Program-made: the position numbers and the translations under genes
Part shown: one piece after another, positions 7,840 to 16,577 of the stretch
Layout of the letters: every line of letters starts with the position of its first letter
Position numbering within the stretch: position 1 is the stretch's first letter
Notes under the pieces: generated by a model
The model's database searches: none
What the model saw: the letters and a program-made list of their open reading frames with translations, nothing else
What the model was told of the DNA's origin: nothing
Assembly: GCF_025950085.1 (NCBI RefSeq)
Contig: NZ_JAPDDS010000003.1
Coordinates: forward strand, 248,001 to 312,000
DNA from: Luteolibacter flavescens
GTDB taxonomy: Bacteria; Verrucomicrobiota; Verrucomicrobiia; Verrucomicrobiales; Akkermansiaceae
DNA length: 64,000 nt
Direction of reading: 5' to 3'

Positions 7840-8511
7840 TCAGACACCCTCGCGGACGCCCAGCGTGGCCACCTCGTAGTCGATGCGCGCCGGCCCGCCA
7901 CGACCACCGGGAATCTCCCGCCGGGTGATGCGGGTGCCCAGCAGCTCCTCCATCATCCGAACTTCCAGGGTAATCGCCCCGGGATAGGCTGCAAAGACCG
8001 GCTGCAGCGGATGGTGATACTCCTCGATGCGAAAGCCCCGCGCCGGGTCATACTTGCACCTGCCGAAGCAGCCTTCCTTCTCCCGCAGGCCGGAGAGCAG
8101 CGTCGCCCGCTCCACCAGCGACTTCGCCTTTATCAGCTTCGGCCGCCAGCGCTCGCGGAGATGGGTGAAATACTGCATCAGCAGCCGCTCCGGCGCGGCA
8201 TCGCCGAAAAGCGTCCGCGCCGCTTCCAGCAGGTCCAGCGAGAGAGCCGAGCCCGCCTGGGGAAAAATAGCCTCTGACTTTGGCGCCAGCCGGTACATGA
8301 TCTCAGGTCGCCCGACCTCCTGCCGCGGCAGGCGCCAGCGCTCCACATAACCCAGCTTCACCAGACGGTCGCACTGGTCTTTCATCCCCATGTAGCTGCC
8401 GCCGAGACGCCGGCTCAGCTCGGGCACGGGCAAGCCTCCGGATACCTTCAATTCATCGAGGATCTTCACCCACCCCTCTTTCACCAAGTCGCGGAAGCCC
8501 GGCACAAACAT
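7840..8511 (-). CDS. HTH transcriptional regulator (COG2345/SufR-like, cluster ligands absent)
   Basis: About 223 residues. The N-terminus is a winged helix-turn-helix of the ArsR/DeoR type: ILDELKVSGGLPVPELSRRLGGSYMGMKDQCDRLVKLGYVERWR with a following wing. The C-terminal half resembles the SufR/COG2345 ligand domain (ARTLFGDAAPERLLMQYF..., then an LLG element and a beta-rich end). Only two Cys (GCFGRC) remain, and the later ligand positions carry non-Cys residues, so Fe-S binding as in SufR is doubtful. I chose ATG 8511 because AGGGAG precedes it at good spacing; upstream codons to 8631 look non-coding. Divergent from the sugar kinase gene, which it may control. Confidence 0.7.
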   Translation of the reverse strand: MFVPGFRDLVKEGWVKILDELKVSGGLPVPELSRRLGGSYMGMKDQCDRLVKLGYVERWRLPRQEVGRPEIMYRLAPKSEAIFPQAGSALSLDLLEAARTLFGDAAPERLLMQYFTHLRERWRPKLIKAKSLVERATLLSGLREKEGCFGRCKYDPARGFRIEEYHHPLQPVFAAYPGAITLEVRMMEELLGTRITRREIPGGRGGPARIDYEVATLGVREGV

Positions 8512-8593
8512 GATGCAAACTCCCTGCCGATCCCGCCTAGGATCAACCCAAAATCGCTTTTTCTCTGCCCGGCCTTCACGACACCAAGCCTCA

Positions 8594-8638
8594 TTGACTT
8601 CGCAAAATCCCAGCAATGGGACGCATTTCAAGATGCGT
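8594..8638. promoter_or_regulatory. Divergent promoter region with inverted repeat
   Basis: The 179-bp space between the HTH regulator (-) and the kinase gene (+) holds TTGACT at 8594-8599 and an inverted repeat ACGCAT-N6-ATGCGT at 8621-8638, directly followed by a third half-site ATGCGT. Such a site between divergent genes could be the operator for the regulator; this is inference from position. Confidence 0.35.
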
Positions 8639-8690
8639 ATGCGTCATTTTATTCTGGAATGCATGAGCTTTCACGCCTAATTCAGCACCC

Positions 8691-9815
8691 ATGCACGATG
8701 TCCGACAGATCGCCGGCCTCTTTGAAATGAGGGCCGACTTCGTTGATGCCCAGCCTTACGGCTCCGGGCACATCAACGACACGTATTGCGCGTGGTACGA
8801 TCAGGCAGGCATCCGCGTCCGCTTCATCCACCAGCGGATCAATCACCAAATCTTCAAGGACCCGGCGAGCCTGATGGAGAATATCGAGCGGGTGACTTCC
8901 CACTCGCTGGCCCGCCTGCTCGACCAGAACCACCCGGAAGCCCGGCGTCGCACCTTGTCCGTCGTACCCGGCCTCGACGGAAAGCCCTTCGTGGTGGACC
9001 GCGAGGGGAATTTCTGGCGCACCTATCCCTTCATCGAGCGCGCCCGCGGCTATGATGAGATCCGCACGAATCTCCAGGCAGAGCAAGCCGCGCGGGCCTT
9101 TGGCGAATTCCAGAAGCTCGCGGCCGACCTTGGCGGCAAGCGCCTGAACGAGACGATCCCGGACTTCCACCACACGCCGAAGCGCCTCCAGGCACTGCAG
9201 GACGCGATCGCCGCGGACAGCTTCGGACGCGTGCTCGGTTGCCAGCCGGAGATCGAGTTCGCACTCGCCCGTGCCAACGATTGCCGGAAAGTCACCGACC
9301 TCATCGCCGCGGGCGTCATCCCCGAGCGAGTGACCCACAATGACACCAAGCTGAACAACGTCCTCCTCGATGATGTGACCTCGGAAGGCGTGTGCGTCAT
9401 CGATCTGGACACCACCATGCCGGGCTCCGTGCTCTATGACTTCGGCGACATGGTCCGCACCGCCACTCCGACCACCCGTGAGGATGAGACGGATCTCTCG
9501 CTGATCAGCATGCGGCTCGACCGCTTCGATGCGCTCGTCCGCGGCTATCTCGATACCGCCGCCTCTTTCCTGAACCGCGCGGAAGTGGATCACCTCGCCT
9601 TCTCCGGCAAGCTGCTCACGCTGGAGTGCGGCATCCGCTTCCTCACCGACTACCTGCAGGGCGACACCTACTTTAAGACGAAGCGCCCCGGCCACAATCT
9701 CGACCGCTGCCGCTCGCAATTCACCATGGTGAAGGCCATCGAGGAAAACCTCGAGCGCATGGAAGAAATCGTGCAAGTGACCGCCGGCAGCGACAAGATC
9801 GTCTTCGCCGCCTGA
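8691..9815 (+). CDS. APH-family sugar kinase, N-acetylhexosamine 1-kinase (NahK)-like
   Basis: 374 residues, aminoglycoside-phosphotransferase fold. N-terminal lobe: PYGSGHINDTY glycine-rich loop and FIHQRINHQIF. C-terminal lobe: catalytic loop THNDTKLNNVLL and metal-binding VCVIDLDTTMPGSVLYDFGDMVRT. The IDLDT-MPG-DFGD signature is close to that of bifidobacterial NahK/LnpB, which phosphorylates GlcNAc, GalNAc or related sugars at C1. The gene 9 bp downstream encodes a UDP-sugar 4-epimerase. Kinase plus epimerase also co-occur in the lacto-N-biose/galacto-N-biose operon, so salvage or activation of amino sugars is a reasonable role. Substrate is not proven. Start ATG 8691; an in-frame alternative is the ATG in FEMRADF. 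Confidence 0.75.
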   Translation: MHDVRQIAGLFEMRADFVDAQPYGSGHINDTYCAWYDQAGIRVRFIHQRINHQIFKDPASLMENIERVTSHSLARLLDQNHPEARRRTLSVVPGLDGKPFVVDREGNFWRTYPFIERARGYDEIRTNLQAEQAARAFGEFQKLAADLGGKRLNETIPDFHHTPKRLQALQDAIAADSFGRVLGCQPEIEFALARANDCRKVTDLIAAGVIPERVTHNDTKLNNVLLDDVTSEGVCVIDLDTTMPGSVLYDFGDMVRTATPTTREDETDLSLISMRLDRFDALVRGYLDTAASFLNRAEVDHLAFSGKLLTLECGIRFLTDYLQGDTYFKTKRPGHNLDRCRSQFTMVKAIEENLERMEEIVQVTAGSDKIVFAA

Positions 9816-9824
9816 CTGCCCCCC

Positions 9825-10739
9825 ATGAAAATCCTCGTCACCGGAGGCTCCGGTTTCATCGGCTCGCACATCGTCGAGCACTATCAGGACAAGGCGGACG
9901 AGATCCGCGTAATCGATAATCTGCGCACGGGATACCGGAAGAATCTCAATGGCCTGAAGCACGTCTTCATCGAAGGCTCGATCACCGACCACGAGACCGT
10001 GGCAAAGGCAGTCGAGGGAGTGGACTACGTCTTCCACCTGGCCGCGCTGGTCAGCGTGCCCGAGTCGATGGCGAAGCCGGCCGAGTGCGTGGACATCAAC
10101 GTCCACGGCCTGTTGAACGTGTTGGAAGCCTCCGCAGCAGCAGGCGTGAAGAAGCTCGTTTTCGCCTCCTCCGCCGCGATCTACGGCGACAATCCCACGG
10201 TGCCGAAGCTGGAGACGATGCTGCCGGAACCGAAGAGCCCGTACGCGATCACGAAGCTCGACGGGGAATACTACCTCGACCTTTTCAACCGCGAGCGTGG
10301 CTTGGAAACCGCGGCCATCCGCTTCTTCAATGTCTTCGGTCCGCGCCAGGATCCGAAAGGCGCGTATGCCGCAGCCGTGCCCATCTTCATCGAAAAGGCG
10401 CTCAAGGGAGAGGACATCACCGTGCATGGCGATGGCCAGCAGACACGCGACTTCATCTACGTGAAGGACATCGTCGGCGCGCTCTCCTTCGCCGTGGAGA
10501 CTCCCGGTGTCACCGGTGTCTTCAATGCCGGCTATGGCGGCCAGATGACCATCAACGATCTCGCCACGAAGATCCTCGCCGCAGCCGGTTCCACCTCGCA
10601 GGTCCTGCACGGTCCCGAGCGTGCGGGCGATGTGAAGCACTCGCGCTCCAGCGCCGACAAGCTCCGCGACGCGGGATGGCAACCGGCTCACGCGCTGGAC
10701 GAATCGCTGGCGACAACGCTGGAGTTCTTCCGGAAGTAA
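9825..10739 (+). CDS. NAD-dependent nucleotide-sugar epimerase (GalE/WbpP-like extended SDR)
   Basis: 304 residues, the size of extended short-chain dehydrogenase/epimerases. The N-terminal Rossmann motif is TGGSGFIG (residues 6-13). Next come DNLRTGYRKNL (cofactor specificity), FHLAALVSVPESM, the SSAAIYGDNP substrate loop and catalytic YAITK with an upstream Ser. RFFNVFGPRQDP and GDGQQTRDFIYVKDI follow, as in UDP-GlcNAc 4-epimerases. Likely interconverts UDP-Glc(NAc) and UDP-Gal(NAc) in the cytoplasm. Co-transcribed with the NahK-like kinase (9-bp gap) and followed by a clear terminator. Confidence 0.85.
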   Translation: MKILVTGGSGFIGSHIVEHYQDKADEIRVIDNLRTGYRKNLNGLKHVFIEGSITDHETVAKAVEGVDYVFHLAALVSVPESMAKPAECVDINVHGLLNVLEASAAAGVKKLVFASSAAIYGDNPTVPKLETMLPEPKSPYAITKLDGEYYLDLFNRERGLETAAIRFFNVFGPRQDPKGAYAAAVPIFIEKALKGEDITVHGDGQQTRDFIYVKDIVGALSFAVETPGVTGVFNAGYGGQMTINDLATKILAAAGSTSQVLHGPERAGDVKHSRSSADKLRDAGWQPAHALDESLATTLEFFRK

Positions 10740-10769
10740 GCCGCCGGATCGCGATCCCCCGCGGCTTTT
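10738..10769 (+). terminator. Terminator of the kinase-epimerase operon
   Basis: AAGCCGC (10738-10744) pairs with GCGGCTT (10761-10767). The loop itself folds through the palindrome GGATCGCGATCC. The right arm runs into TTTT. The left arm overlaps the stop codon. Confidence 0.7.
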
Positions 10770-11360
10770 CTCCGTGTGTGATGTGATTTGATCTGACCGA
10801 CGAGGAACCCAGCACGCCGGGACCACTGGGCCCCGACGCGCTTGAGCAACTACCCTAGCCGGGGCCTGAAATTTTTTGAGGAAGACACCCTGCCCGCCCC
10901 CCGGCGGACAGGTGCCGCTCCCTCTTCATCGGTCGCCTGACAGACAGTGGCAGGCGCGGATGTCCACACGGCGAGCCCCCCGGCATCGCATGCAACATAT
11001 CCATCGCCCTTTGCCACGGTTCCCCCCGTCAGGCGGGCTGGTGTGCATCGGAAATAGGTCGGCACCGCGGGGCTTTCGCCCCGAAGCGGTGCCACGAGTT
11101 TCTCCATCCCATCATCCCCGCCCGTCCCGACAGCACCCCCCGGAACTACCGGCCCGGTCGAGGAGGGTTGGAGGTGGAAGAAGCTCGTCATGTCACCTCA
11201 ATCGCGTTCCGGAGATCCCGATTTCCAAAAAATGTGAGATTTTTTAAAAATGCGATTTTCCACGTTCGGCGAAGCTTCAGGTGTCCTCGCAATAAGCACC
11301 GACGAAAAAGGCGCAGACATCGCTGTCCACGCCTTGGTCGAAAGAGGATGCCGTCAGGAT
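10770..11360. other. 590-bp non-coding region between convergent genes; possible structured RNA
   Basis: No convincing protein gene: open frames here lack coding character and start sites. Visible structure includes CCCAG/CTGGG (10808-10830) and GGCCCCG/CGGGGCC (10829-10866), the latter followed by TGAAATTTTTT on the + strand. A strong hairpin at 11061-11093 pairs GGCACCGC with GCGGTGCC around GGGGC/GCCCC. Read on the minus strand its loop is a GAAA tetraloop, which favours a minus-strand RNA. An AT-rich block lies at 11226-11262. I looked for RNase P RNA, tmRNA, SRP RNA and 6S signatures and could not match any. Confidence 0.4.
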
Positions 11361-13280
11361 TCAGAGCTGCAGCCCGTAGCTGCGGCCACCGACGCCGTCA
11401 TACCAATTCACATAGGCGGCATTCACCATGGCGTAGCCGCCGGGAGTCGGGTAGTCGCCGGTGAAGTACCAATCGCCGCAGGGGCCCTTCACGGACGCGT
11501 GCAGATTCTCGATGGTCTGGAAGATGACGTGCACGTCGCAGTTGATGTCCTCGGGCGACACCATGCGGCTGATCTCCGCGGAAATCTCGTCGTCGGTGAA
11601 GGCCTCGTAGATGCCCTTCACGCGGTTGACCATTTCCGACGTCGGCTTCAGCAGCTCGCTACGGCAGTCCTCGTAGATGCTATCGAGGAGAGCCTGGCGA
11701 CCGGCGCGGCGGTGCAGGGCGATCGCCGCCTGGAAGGCGATGAACTTGCCCAGCTCCGACATGTCGATACCGTAGCAGTCCGGATAGCGGATCTGCGGTG
11801 CGGTGGAGCAGACGACGATCTTGCGCGGGGTGGTGCGAGCGAGGATCTTGAGAATCGACTTCTTCAGCGTGGTGCCGCGCACGATCGAGTCGTCGAGGGC
11901 CACCAGCGCATCGTCCGGACGGACCACGCCGTAGGTGATGTCGTAAACGTGGGACACCAGTTGGTCGCGGCCCTTTTCCTGGGCAATGAAGGTCCGCATC
12001 TTGATGTCCTTGTGGGCGATCTTCTCGCCACGCGGCCAGTTGCGGAGGATGAGGTCGTCGAGCAGCTCCGGGGTAAGCTCCCCGTTTGCCTGTGCCTCGA
12101 GGATGGACGAGCGGACCTGCTGGCGGCGGTAGAGGCGGAGGCCGTCCATCAGGCCATAGTAGGCGGTCTCGGCGGTATTCGGGATGAAGGAGAAGACCGC
12201 CTTGTCAAAGGTGCTCTCGATCGCCTTCACCACCTGCGGCACCAGCGAGGCACCCATCGCCTTCCGCTCACGATAGATCTGCGGGTCATTGCCACGGGAG
12301 AAGTAGATCTTCTCGAAGGAGCACGGCGTGTACTTCTGCGGCGGGGAAAACGGGGTATCGTTGAAGGTGCCGTCCGCCTTGATCGTGACGACGCAGCCAG
12401 GATCCAGCGCCTTCACCTGCGAGGCATCGGCCTCGAAGACGGTCATCAGCGGCACTCGCTCGGAAGCGAAGGCGATCACGTCCTCCGTCACCAGCATGTG
12501 GCACGGGCGGATGCCGCGCGGATCGCGCATCACGAACATGTCGCCATTTCCGACGACACCGCAGATCGAGTAGCCGCCGTCCCATGCCTGGGCGGACTCG
12601 CCGACGATACGGGCGAGATCCAGCTCGGAAGAAATCCGCTCCGGCATCTCGCGGCCGTCCACACCCTCGTCCCGCAGCTTGCGGTAGAGATCGGTGTGCG
12701 CCTCATCGAGGTGGAAGCCGATCTCCTCGAGCACGGTCTGCGTGTCGGTGCCGAAGACCGGGTGCTGGCCGCGATCGACGAGCACCTGGTTCAGCTCCGC
12801 GGCATTGGTCATGTTGAAATTGCCCATGACCATGAGCGTGCGGGTCGGCCAGTTGCTGCGGCGCAGGTACGGATGGCAGGAGCCTTCGTCGAATTCGCCG
12901 GACGTGCCGTAGCGCAGGTGCCCGACGAGGACCTCGCCGCCGAAGTCGTAGTTCGCCTTGATGCTTTCCGGGCGCTTCGGATCAAGCAGTCCCTTGCGGG
13001 CCATCTTGTTGAAGTTCTTCATCTCCTTGCGGAAGATGTTCGACAGGCCGTCCCGCTCGCTGTCGCGGCGGCGGAAGATATACGGCTGGCCGAGCGGCAT
13101 ATCGAGCTTCGCGCAGCCGATGCCCACGCCGTCCTGACCGCGGTTGTGCTGCTTTTCCATGAGGAGGAAAAGCTTCTGGAACCCCCAGAGGGTGGTGCCA
13201 TAGCGGTCGTAGTAATAGGCCAGCGGTTTGCGGAGCCGGACGGCGGCAATTCCGCATTCGTGCTTCAGGAAGTCGCTCAT
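11361..13280 (-). CDS. purF: Amidophosphoribosyltransferase (long form)
   Basis: 639 residues. Catalyses the first committed step of purine synthesis, PRPP + Gln to phosphoribosylamine. The N-terminal Ntn-glutaminase has its nucleophile at Cys 9 (KHECGIAAV), implying removal of an 8-residue propeptide. QHNRGQDGVGIG and GHLRYGTSG follow. The C-terminal phosphoribosyltransferase has the PRPP loop ALVALDDSIVRGTT and CSTAPQIRYPDCYGIDM. It is longer than the about 500-residue E. coli enzyme, like forms known in Bacteroidota and relatives. Two internal Cys pairs that ligate Fe-S in some PurF are not evident. Downstream of purM on the same strand, so a purM-purF unit is likely, although a repeat element separates them. 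Confidence 0.93.
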   Translation of the reverse strand: MSDFLKHECGIAAVRLRKPLAYYYDRYGTTLWGFQKLFLLMEKQHNRGQDGVGIGCAKLDMPLGQPYIFRRRDSERDGLSNIFRKEMKNFNKMARKGLLDPKRPESIKANYDFGGEVLVGHLRYGTSGEFDEGSCHPYLRRSNWPTRTLMVMGNFNMTNAAELNQVLVDRGQHPVFGTDTQTVLEEIGFHLDEAHTDLYRKLRDEGVDGREMPERISSELDLARIVGESAQAWDGGYSICGVVGNGDMFVMRDPRGIRPCHMLVTEDVIAFASERVPLMTVFEADASQVKALDPGCVVTIKADGTFNDTPFSPPQKYTPCSFEKIYFSRGNDPQIYRERKAMGASLVPQVVKAIESTFDKAVFSFIPNTAETAYYGLMDGLRLYRRQQVRSSILEAQANGELTPELLDDLILRNWPRGEKIAHKDIKMRTFIAQEKGRDQLVSHVYDITYGVVRPDDALVALDDSIVRGTTLKKSILKILARTTPRKIVVCSTAPQIRYPDCYGIDMSELGKFIAFQAAIALHRRAGRQALLDSIYEDCRSELLKPTSEMVNRVKGIYEAFTDDEISAEISRMVSPEDINCDVHVIFQTIENLHASVKGPCGDWYFTGDYPTPGGYAMVNAAYVNWYDGVGGRSYGLQL

Positions 13281-13297
13281 GGAGACTGGAGAAGAAA

Positions 13298-13578
13298 AAC
13301 CGCGAATGGACGCGAATGGACGCTAAGTAAAGTGTCGGATCAAAGGACGGGGACAATTCGTTCCCGTCCGGACTGCCGGGGCTTGAAATCGATGACCACC
13401 AAATCGGGTAGATATCCGCCCATCTGGATGGCCCGCCACTGAACCGCATGACGCGGCTGCGGGGTATAAGGGATTCCACGGAACACGAATGAAAACATGG
13501 ACGCGGCAGCGCGGGCACTCCCCGCGCACACCTCGTCCTTGGGATTCAGTTCGCGTCCATTGGCATCCATTCGCGGTT
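13298..13578. repeat. Inverted-repeat (MITE/REP-like) element between purM and purF
   Basis: A 26-nt arm at 13298-13323 (AACCGCGAATGGACGCGAAT plus GGACGC, an internal 10-bp tandem) matches the reverse complement of 13553-13578 at 24 of 26 positions. The arms enclose 229 bp with no gene. The whole purF-purM gap is this element plus a few bases. The arm consensus (CGAATGGACGCGAATGG) resembles short interspersed repeats common in Verrucomicrobiota, Planctomycetota and other genomes. Its transcription would form a long hairpin within the purM-purF mRNA. Confidence 0.65.
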
Positions 13579-13595
13579 GGGAGTCGCTTGGCGGG

Positions 13596-14591
13596 TTACT
13601 CGCCGCGGACTTTCACCCGGACACCCTCGGTGTCAACCAGGGTGCCAAGGATTGTTCCTCCCGGACCGGCGGAGAGGATCTTTTCCGCCTCGGCGGGCGA
13701 AACGATGGCCACCCAACCGATACCCATGTTGAAGGTGTGGAAGCGGTCTTCCGAATCCACGTGGGCCAGCAGCTTGTCGATGCCGGGGAGTTCCCACTTC
13801 GGGATCTCCAGATCGGCACCGAAGCCGCGGAAAAGGCGCTCCAGATTCTCCGGCAGGCCACCGCCGGTGATGTGGGCGTAGGCCTTCGGCTTCACACCGG
13901 CGGCGCGGATGTCGCGGACGACATCGTGATAGAGACGGGTCGGCTCCAGGAAACCGGTGAGCTCCTCCTCGCTCACGCAGCCGGGATTCTCCTTCAGCAC
14001 GCGGCGGACGAGACTCCAGCCATTGGCGTGGATGCTGTCCGACTTGTAGCCGACGAGCACGTCGCCGACCTGCAGCGTGGACGGATCGATCAGCTCGGGC
14101 TTCTCGGCGCAGCCGATGCAGAAGCCGGAAAGCTCGATCACGTCGGCCGGGACGATGCCGGGCATCTCCGCGGTTTCGCCGCCCGCGAGAATGCAATCGC
14201 AAGAAGCGAGGTAGTCGCACATGCCCGCGATCAGGCGGGTGATCTTCTCTTCATCCAGCGCTGCGATGCCGATGTAGTCGAGGAAGAGCAGCGGATCCCC
14301 ACCGGTGGTGAGGATGTCGTTCACGCTCATCGCGACCAGGTCCTTGCCGGCGATCTCCAGGAGATCGTGCTCCAGCAGGAGCTCCAGCTTCGTGCCCACG
14401 CCATCACAGCCGGTCACGATCACCGGCTCTTTATAAGAGCTGAGATCGTAGCAGGCAGCGAAGAGACCGAATGCTCCGAGAAGCTTACGGTTCTGCTGCG
14501 TGCGGGCCACGTGGCTCTTGATGTCACCCACCAGGGCGGCCGCTCTACGCGTGTCCACCCCGGCCTGCTGGTAAGTCAGCTTTGATCCCAT
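13596..14591 (-). CDS. purM: Phosphoribosylformylglycinamidine cyclo-ligase (AIR synthetase)
   Basis: 331 residues, typical for PurM. ATP-dependent ring closure of FGAM to AIR, fifth step of purine synthesis. Seen: TYQQAGVDTRRAAALVGDIKSHV near the N-terminus, VTGCDGVGTKLELLLEHD (nucleotide/phosphate loop), the signature LVAMSVNDILTTGGDPLLFLDYIG, CILAGGETAEMPGIV, and C-terminal HITGGGLPENLERLFR plus FNMGIGWV. Upstream of purF on the minus strand, divergent from the GT-C gene. The start ATG at 14591 is the only sensible one; a 152-bp shared intergenic region lies beyond it. Confidence 0.95.
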   Translation of the reverse strand: MGSKLTYQQAGVDTRRAAALVGDIKSHVARTQQNRKLLGAFGLFAACYDLSSYKEPVIVTGCDGVGTKLELLLEHDLLEIAGKDLVAMSVNDILTTGGDPLLFLDYIGIAALDEEKITRLIAGMCDYLASCDCILAGGETAEMPGIVPADVIELSGFCIGCAEKPELIDPSTLQVGDVLVGYKSDSIHANGWSLVRRVLKENPGCVSEEELTGFLEPTRLYHDVVRDIRAAGVKPKAYAHITGGGLPENLERLFRGFGADLEIPKWELPGIDKLLAHVDSEDRFHTFNMGIGWVAIVSPAEAEKILSAGPGGTILGTLVDTEGVRVKVRGE

Positions 14592-14689
14592 GCGCTCAGT
14601 CCGCGCGTTGTGACAGCGCCCCTCCCGGCGGTCACGCGGAAAAACCGGGAATTACCGGCGGGCCGGTTAGGAGCCGCCTTCGCGAAATC

Positions 14690-14722
14690 ATTTTAGATTT
14701 CCTAAATATCAAGATTGTGTAT
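14690..14722 (+). promoter_or_regulatory. Promoter-like motif, copy 1
   Basis: ATTTTAGATTTCCT at 14690-14703, then 13 bp, then GTGTAT at 14717-14722, located 22 bp before the ATG of the first GT-C gene. The same 14-mer, spacing and hexamer recur at 16578-16610. Identical two-block architecture before two genes of the same cluster argues for a promoter recognised by the same sigma factor or activator. Confidence 0.5.
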
Positions 14723-14743
14723 CAAACCCGCGCACCATTGCCA

Positions 14744-16525
14744 ATGGACCATCCTCCCCGATTCGCGTTCCTCCAACCGGCACTCCGCGTGGGTCTGCCG
14801 CTTATCTTGCTCGCCGCGATGATCCTCGCGATCTTCCAGCAGGTCTTCAAATCGCCGATGGCGTTCGACGACAATCTCTCGATCATTCACGTCAGAAGCT
14901 TCAAGGGCTGGATGGAAATATGGGGGCGGGATGCCTTCGATTTCTTCCGCCCGATGAAGAGCTTGTTCTTCTTGCTGATCGAAGAATCGGGCGGCGGGAT
15001 GACCCGCTATCACTGGGCCACCCTGGCCGCCTACTACCTCGCCACCTGCGGCGTCTTTGCCCTGACCCTGCGTCTCTCCGGAAATGCCATCGTGGCATTT
15101 GCCACAGGAGCCATCTGGGCAATCGCACCGACCGGCGGGACCGTCGCCACCTGGGCGAGCTGCTTCAATATCAACCTCGCAGCCGCCGCGATGACCTTTT
15201 GCGCCCTTTCCTACGATGTCATGCGGAGCGGCTCAGGCCGCCGCACCATCATCCCGGGGATCATGGCCACGCTGTTCCTTGTCCTGGGCCTGCTCTCCTA
15301 TGAGACCGCGATCGCCACCGCGCCTCTCCTCGTGCTTGTGGATGCCTTCCGCGACAGGAAGATCTTTTGCAAACGGTCGATGATCCACTATGGGGTCATC
15401 GCCCTGATCGTGATTTCTTGGCTTGTCTGCCGCAAGATGATCGGTGCCCCTCCTTACCGGGGCAATAACCCGAGCCTCGATCCGGCGATGCCGCTCTGGC
15501 AACTCTCCGCCTCGGCCCCCTACTTCCTCTGGACCCACCTGCTGATGTGGCTCTTCCCTTCCGGCAGGCTGGAGACCTTCGGCAGCTACCTCTGGGATCG
15601 CTCCGTCCCCGCTGTCATCCTTCCCTTCTGCTGGATTTTCCTCCTCGGCACCATCTTCCTGGGCGTCCGGCTCTGGCGGCGGGCTCCCCTCTTCTTCTTC
15701 GGCGCGGCTTGGTTCATAGTCGCGGCATTTCCCTCGGGGAATTTCATCCCCATGAGGAATACACCCTTCGCCGACTACTACGTGCCCATCCCGTCCATCG
15801 GACTCTGCCTGATGCTGGCGGCGATCCTTCGCGCAGCCATTCAGCGCCTGCGGCATCCGGGCATCGGCCGACCCGCCATGGCCGGGGCGGTCGCCATCCT
15901 CGTGGGCATCTCAGGCTGGCGACTCGCCCAGCTTCCGGTGCTCTTCGATTGGCTGGAAGCCTGGGAAGTGCCACCCCAGATCATGGCGAAGACTGCGGCC
16001 GCGCGCCCGCACCAGTTCTTCGCCCACGCCTCGGTCGCCTACGAACTCGCCCTCGGCCCCACGGAGAAGACCCCGGAAACACTCGATCTGATCGAAGCCA
16101 ACGCCCTCGAAGCGGAGAAGGACATGCCCGACATGGCCATCATCTACACCACTCTAGGTGAAGTCGCCCGCTACCGTGGCCAGCGCGACCTCGCGATCCA
16201 GCACTACGAGAAGGCCCTCAAGCTGCGGCATATCAGCTACAAGATCTTGCTGCTGACGCGCCGCCAACTGGTCCTCTGCCTGATGGAGCCGCCCAACGCG
16301 GACTACGAAAAGGCCCACGCAAACCTGTTGATCCTGCTCCGCCATCACGAGCACGTCGAACATCCGGGATACGTCCTGCTCGCGGCCACCCTCATGCGCG
16401 AGTGGGGCAAGCCGGAGGAAGAAATCAAAACCCTGGAGAAGGGCCTGAGCTACCACCCTGATAATGCGGAGATCCGGACCGCCTTGGAAAAAGCACGCGC
16501 CCGGGCCGCGGCGCCCTCGAAATGA
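14744..16525 (+). CDS. GT-C-type membrane glycosyltransferase with C-terminal TPRs (TMTC-like)
   Basis: 593 residues. A multi-spanning N-terminal part (about 10-12 helices, residues 15-430) starts with a hydrophobic helix followed by AFDDNLSI (Asp 42-Asp 43). This is the acidic motif on the first loop expected for GT-C transferases using polyprenyl-phosphate sugars. FFRPMKSL, ATWASC and LLSYETAIATAPLL follow. Residues about 480-590 form tetratricopeptide-like helices (MAIIYTTLGEVARYRGQRDLAIQHYEKAL). The layout matches TMTC O-mannosyltransferases and related bacterial proteins. A clear paralogue lies at 22191-23972. I chose ATG 14744, which gives a sensible membrane N-terminus and places the promoter-like motif upstream. 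Substrate unknown. Confidence 0.7.
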   Translation: MDHPPRFAFLQPALRVGLPLILLAAMILAIFQQVFKSPMAFDDNLSIIHVRSFKGWMEIWGRDAFDFFRPMKSLFFLLIEESGGGMTRYHWATLAAYYLATCGVFALTLRLSGNAIVAFATGAIWAIAPTGGTVATWASCFNINLAAAAMTFCALSYDVMRSGSGRRTIIPGIMATLFLVLGLLSYETAIATAPLLVLVDAFRDRKIFCKRSMIHYGVIALIVISWLVCRKMIGAPPYRGNNPSLDPAMPLWQLSASAPYFLWTHLLMWLFPSGRLETFGSYLWDRSVPAVILPFCWIFLLGTIFLGVRLWRRAPLFFFGAAWFIVAAFPSGNFIPMRNTPFADYYVPIPSIGLCLMLAAILRAAIQRLRHPGIGRPAMAGAVAILVGISGWRLAQLPVLFDWLEAWEVPPQIMAKTAAARPHQFFAHASVAYELALGPTEKTPETLDLIEANALEAEKDMPDMAIIYTTLGEVARYRGQRDLAIQHYEKALKLRHISYKILLLTRRQLVLCLMEPPNADYEKAHANLLILLRHHEHVEHPGYVLLAATLMREWGKPEEEIKTLEKGLSYHPDNAEIRTALEKARARAAAPSK

Positions 16526-16577
16526 TCACCCCATCGATCCGCCCGAATACCCCGCAAATGCGGCAAGCCCGCCCGAT

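Noticed and set aside
8682-10826. 714-codon minus-strand frame across the kinase and epimerase genes
   Set aside because: It spans two real genes and their intergenic region; its Val/Asp/Glu-rich sequence is typical of complementary-frame artefacts.
10801-11220. RNase P RNA, tmRNA, SRP RNA or 6S RNA
   Set aside because: I compared conserved blocks (for example GAGGAAAGTCC, the tmRNA tRNA-like ends, the SRP GGAAGGAAGCAG loop) and none are present.
10850-11247. Short frames on both strands in the purF-epimerase gap
   Set aside because: They cover the structured region with Pro/Arg-rich products typical of random GC-rich frames.
11250-13442. 730-codon + strand frame opposite purF
   Set aside because: Antisense shadow of a high-GC gene; PurF motifs are all on the minus strand and the + frame has no recognisable domain.
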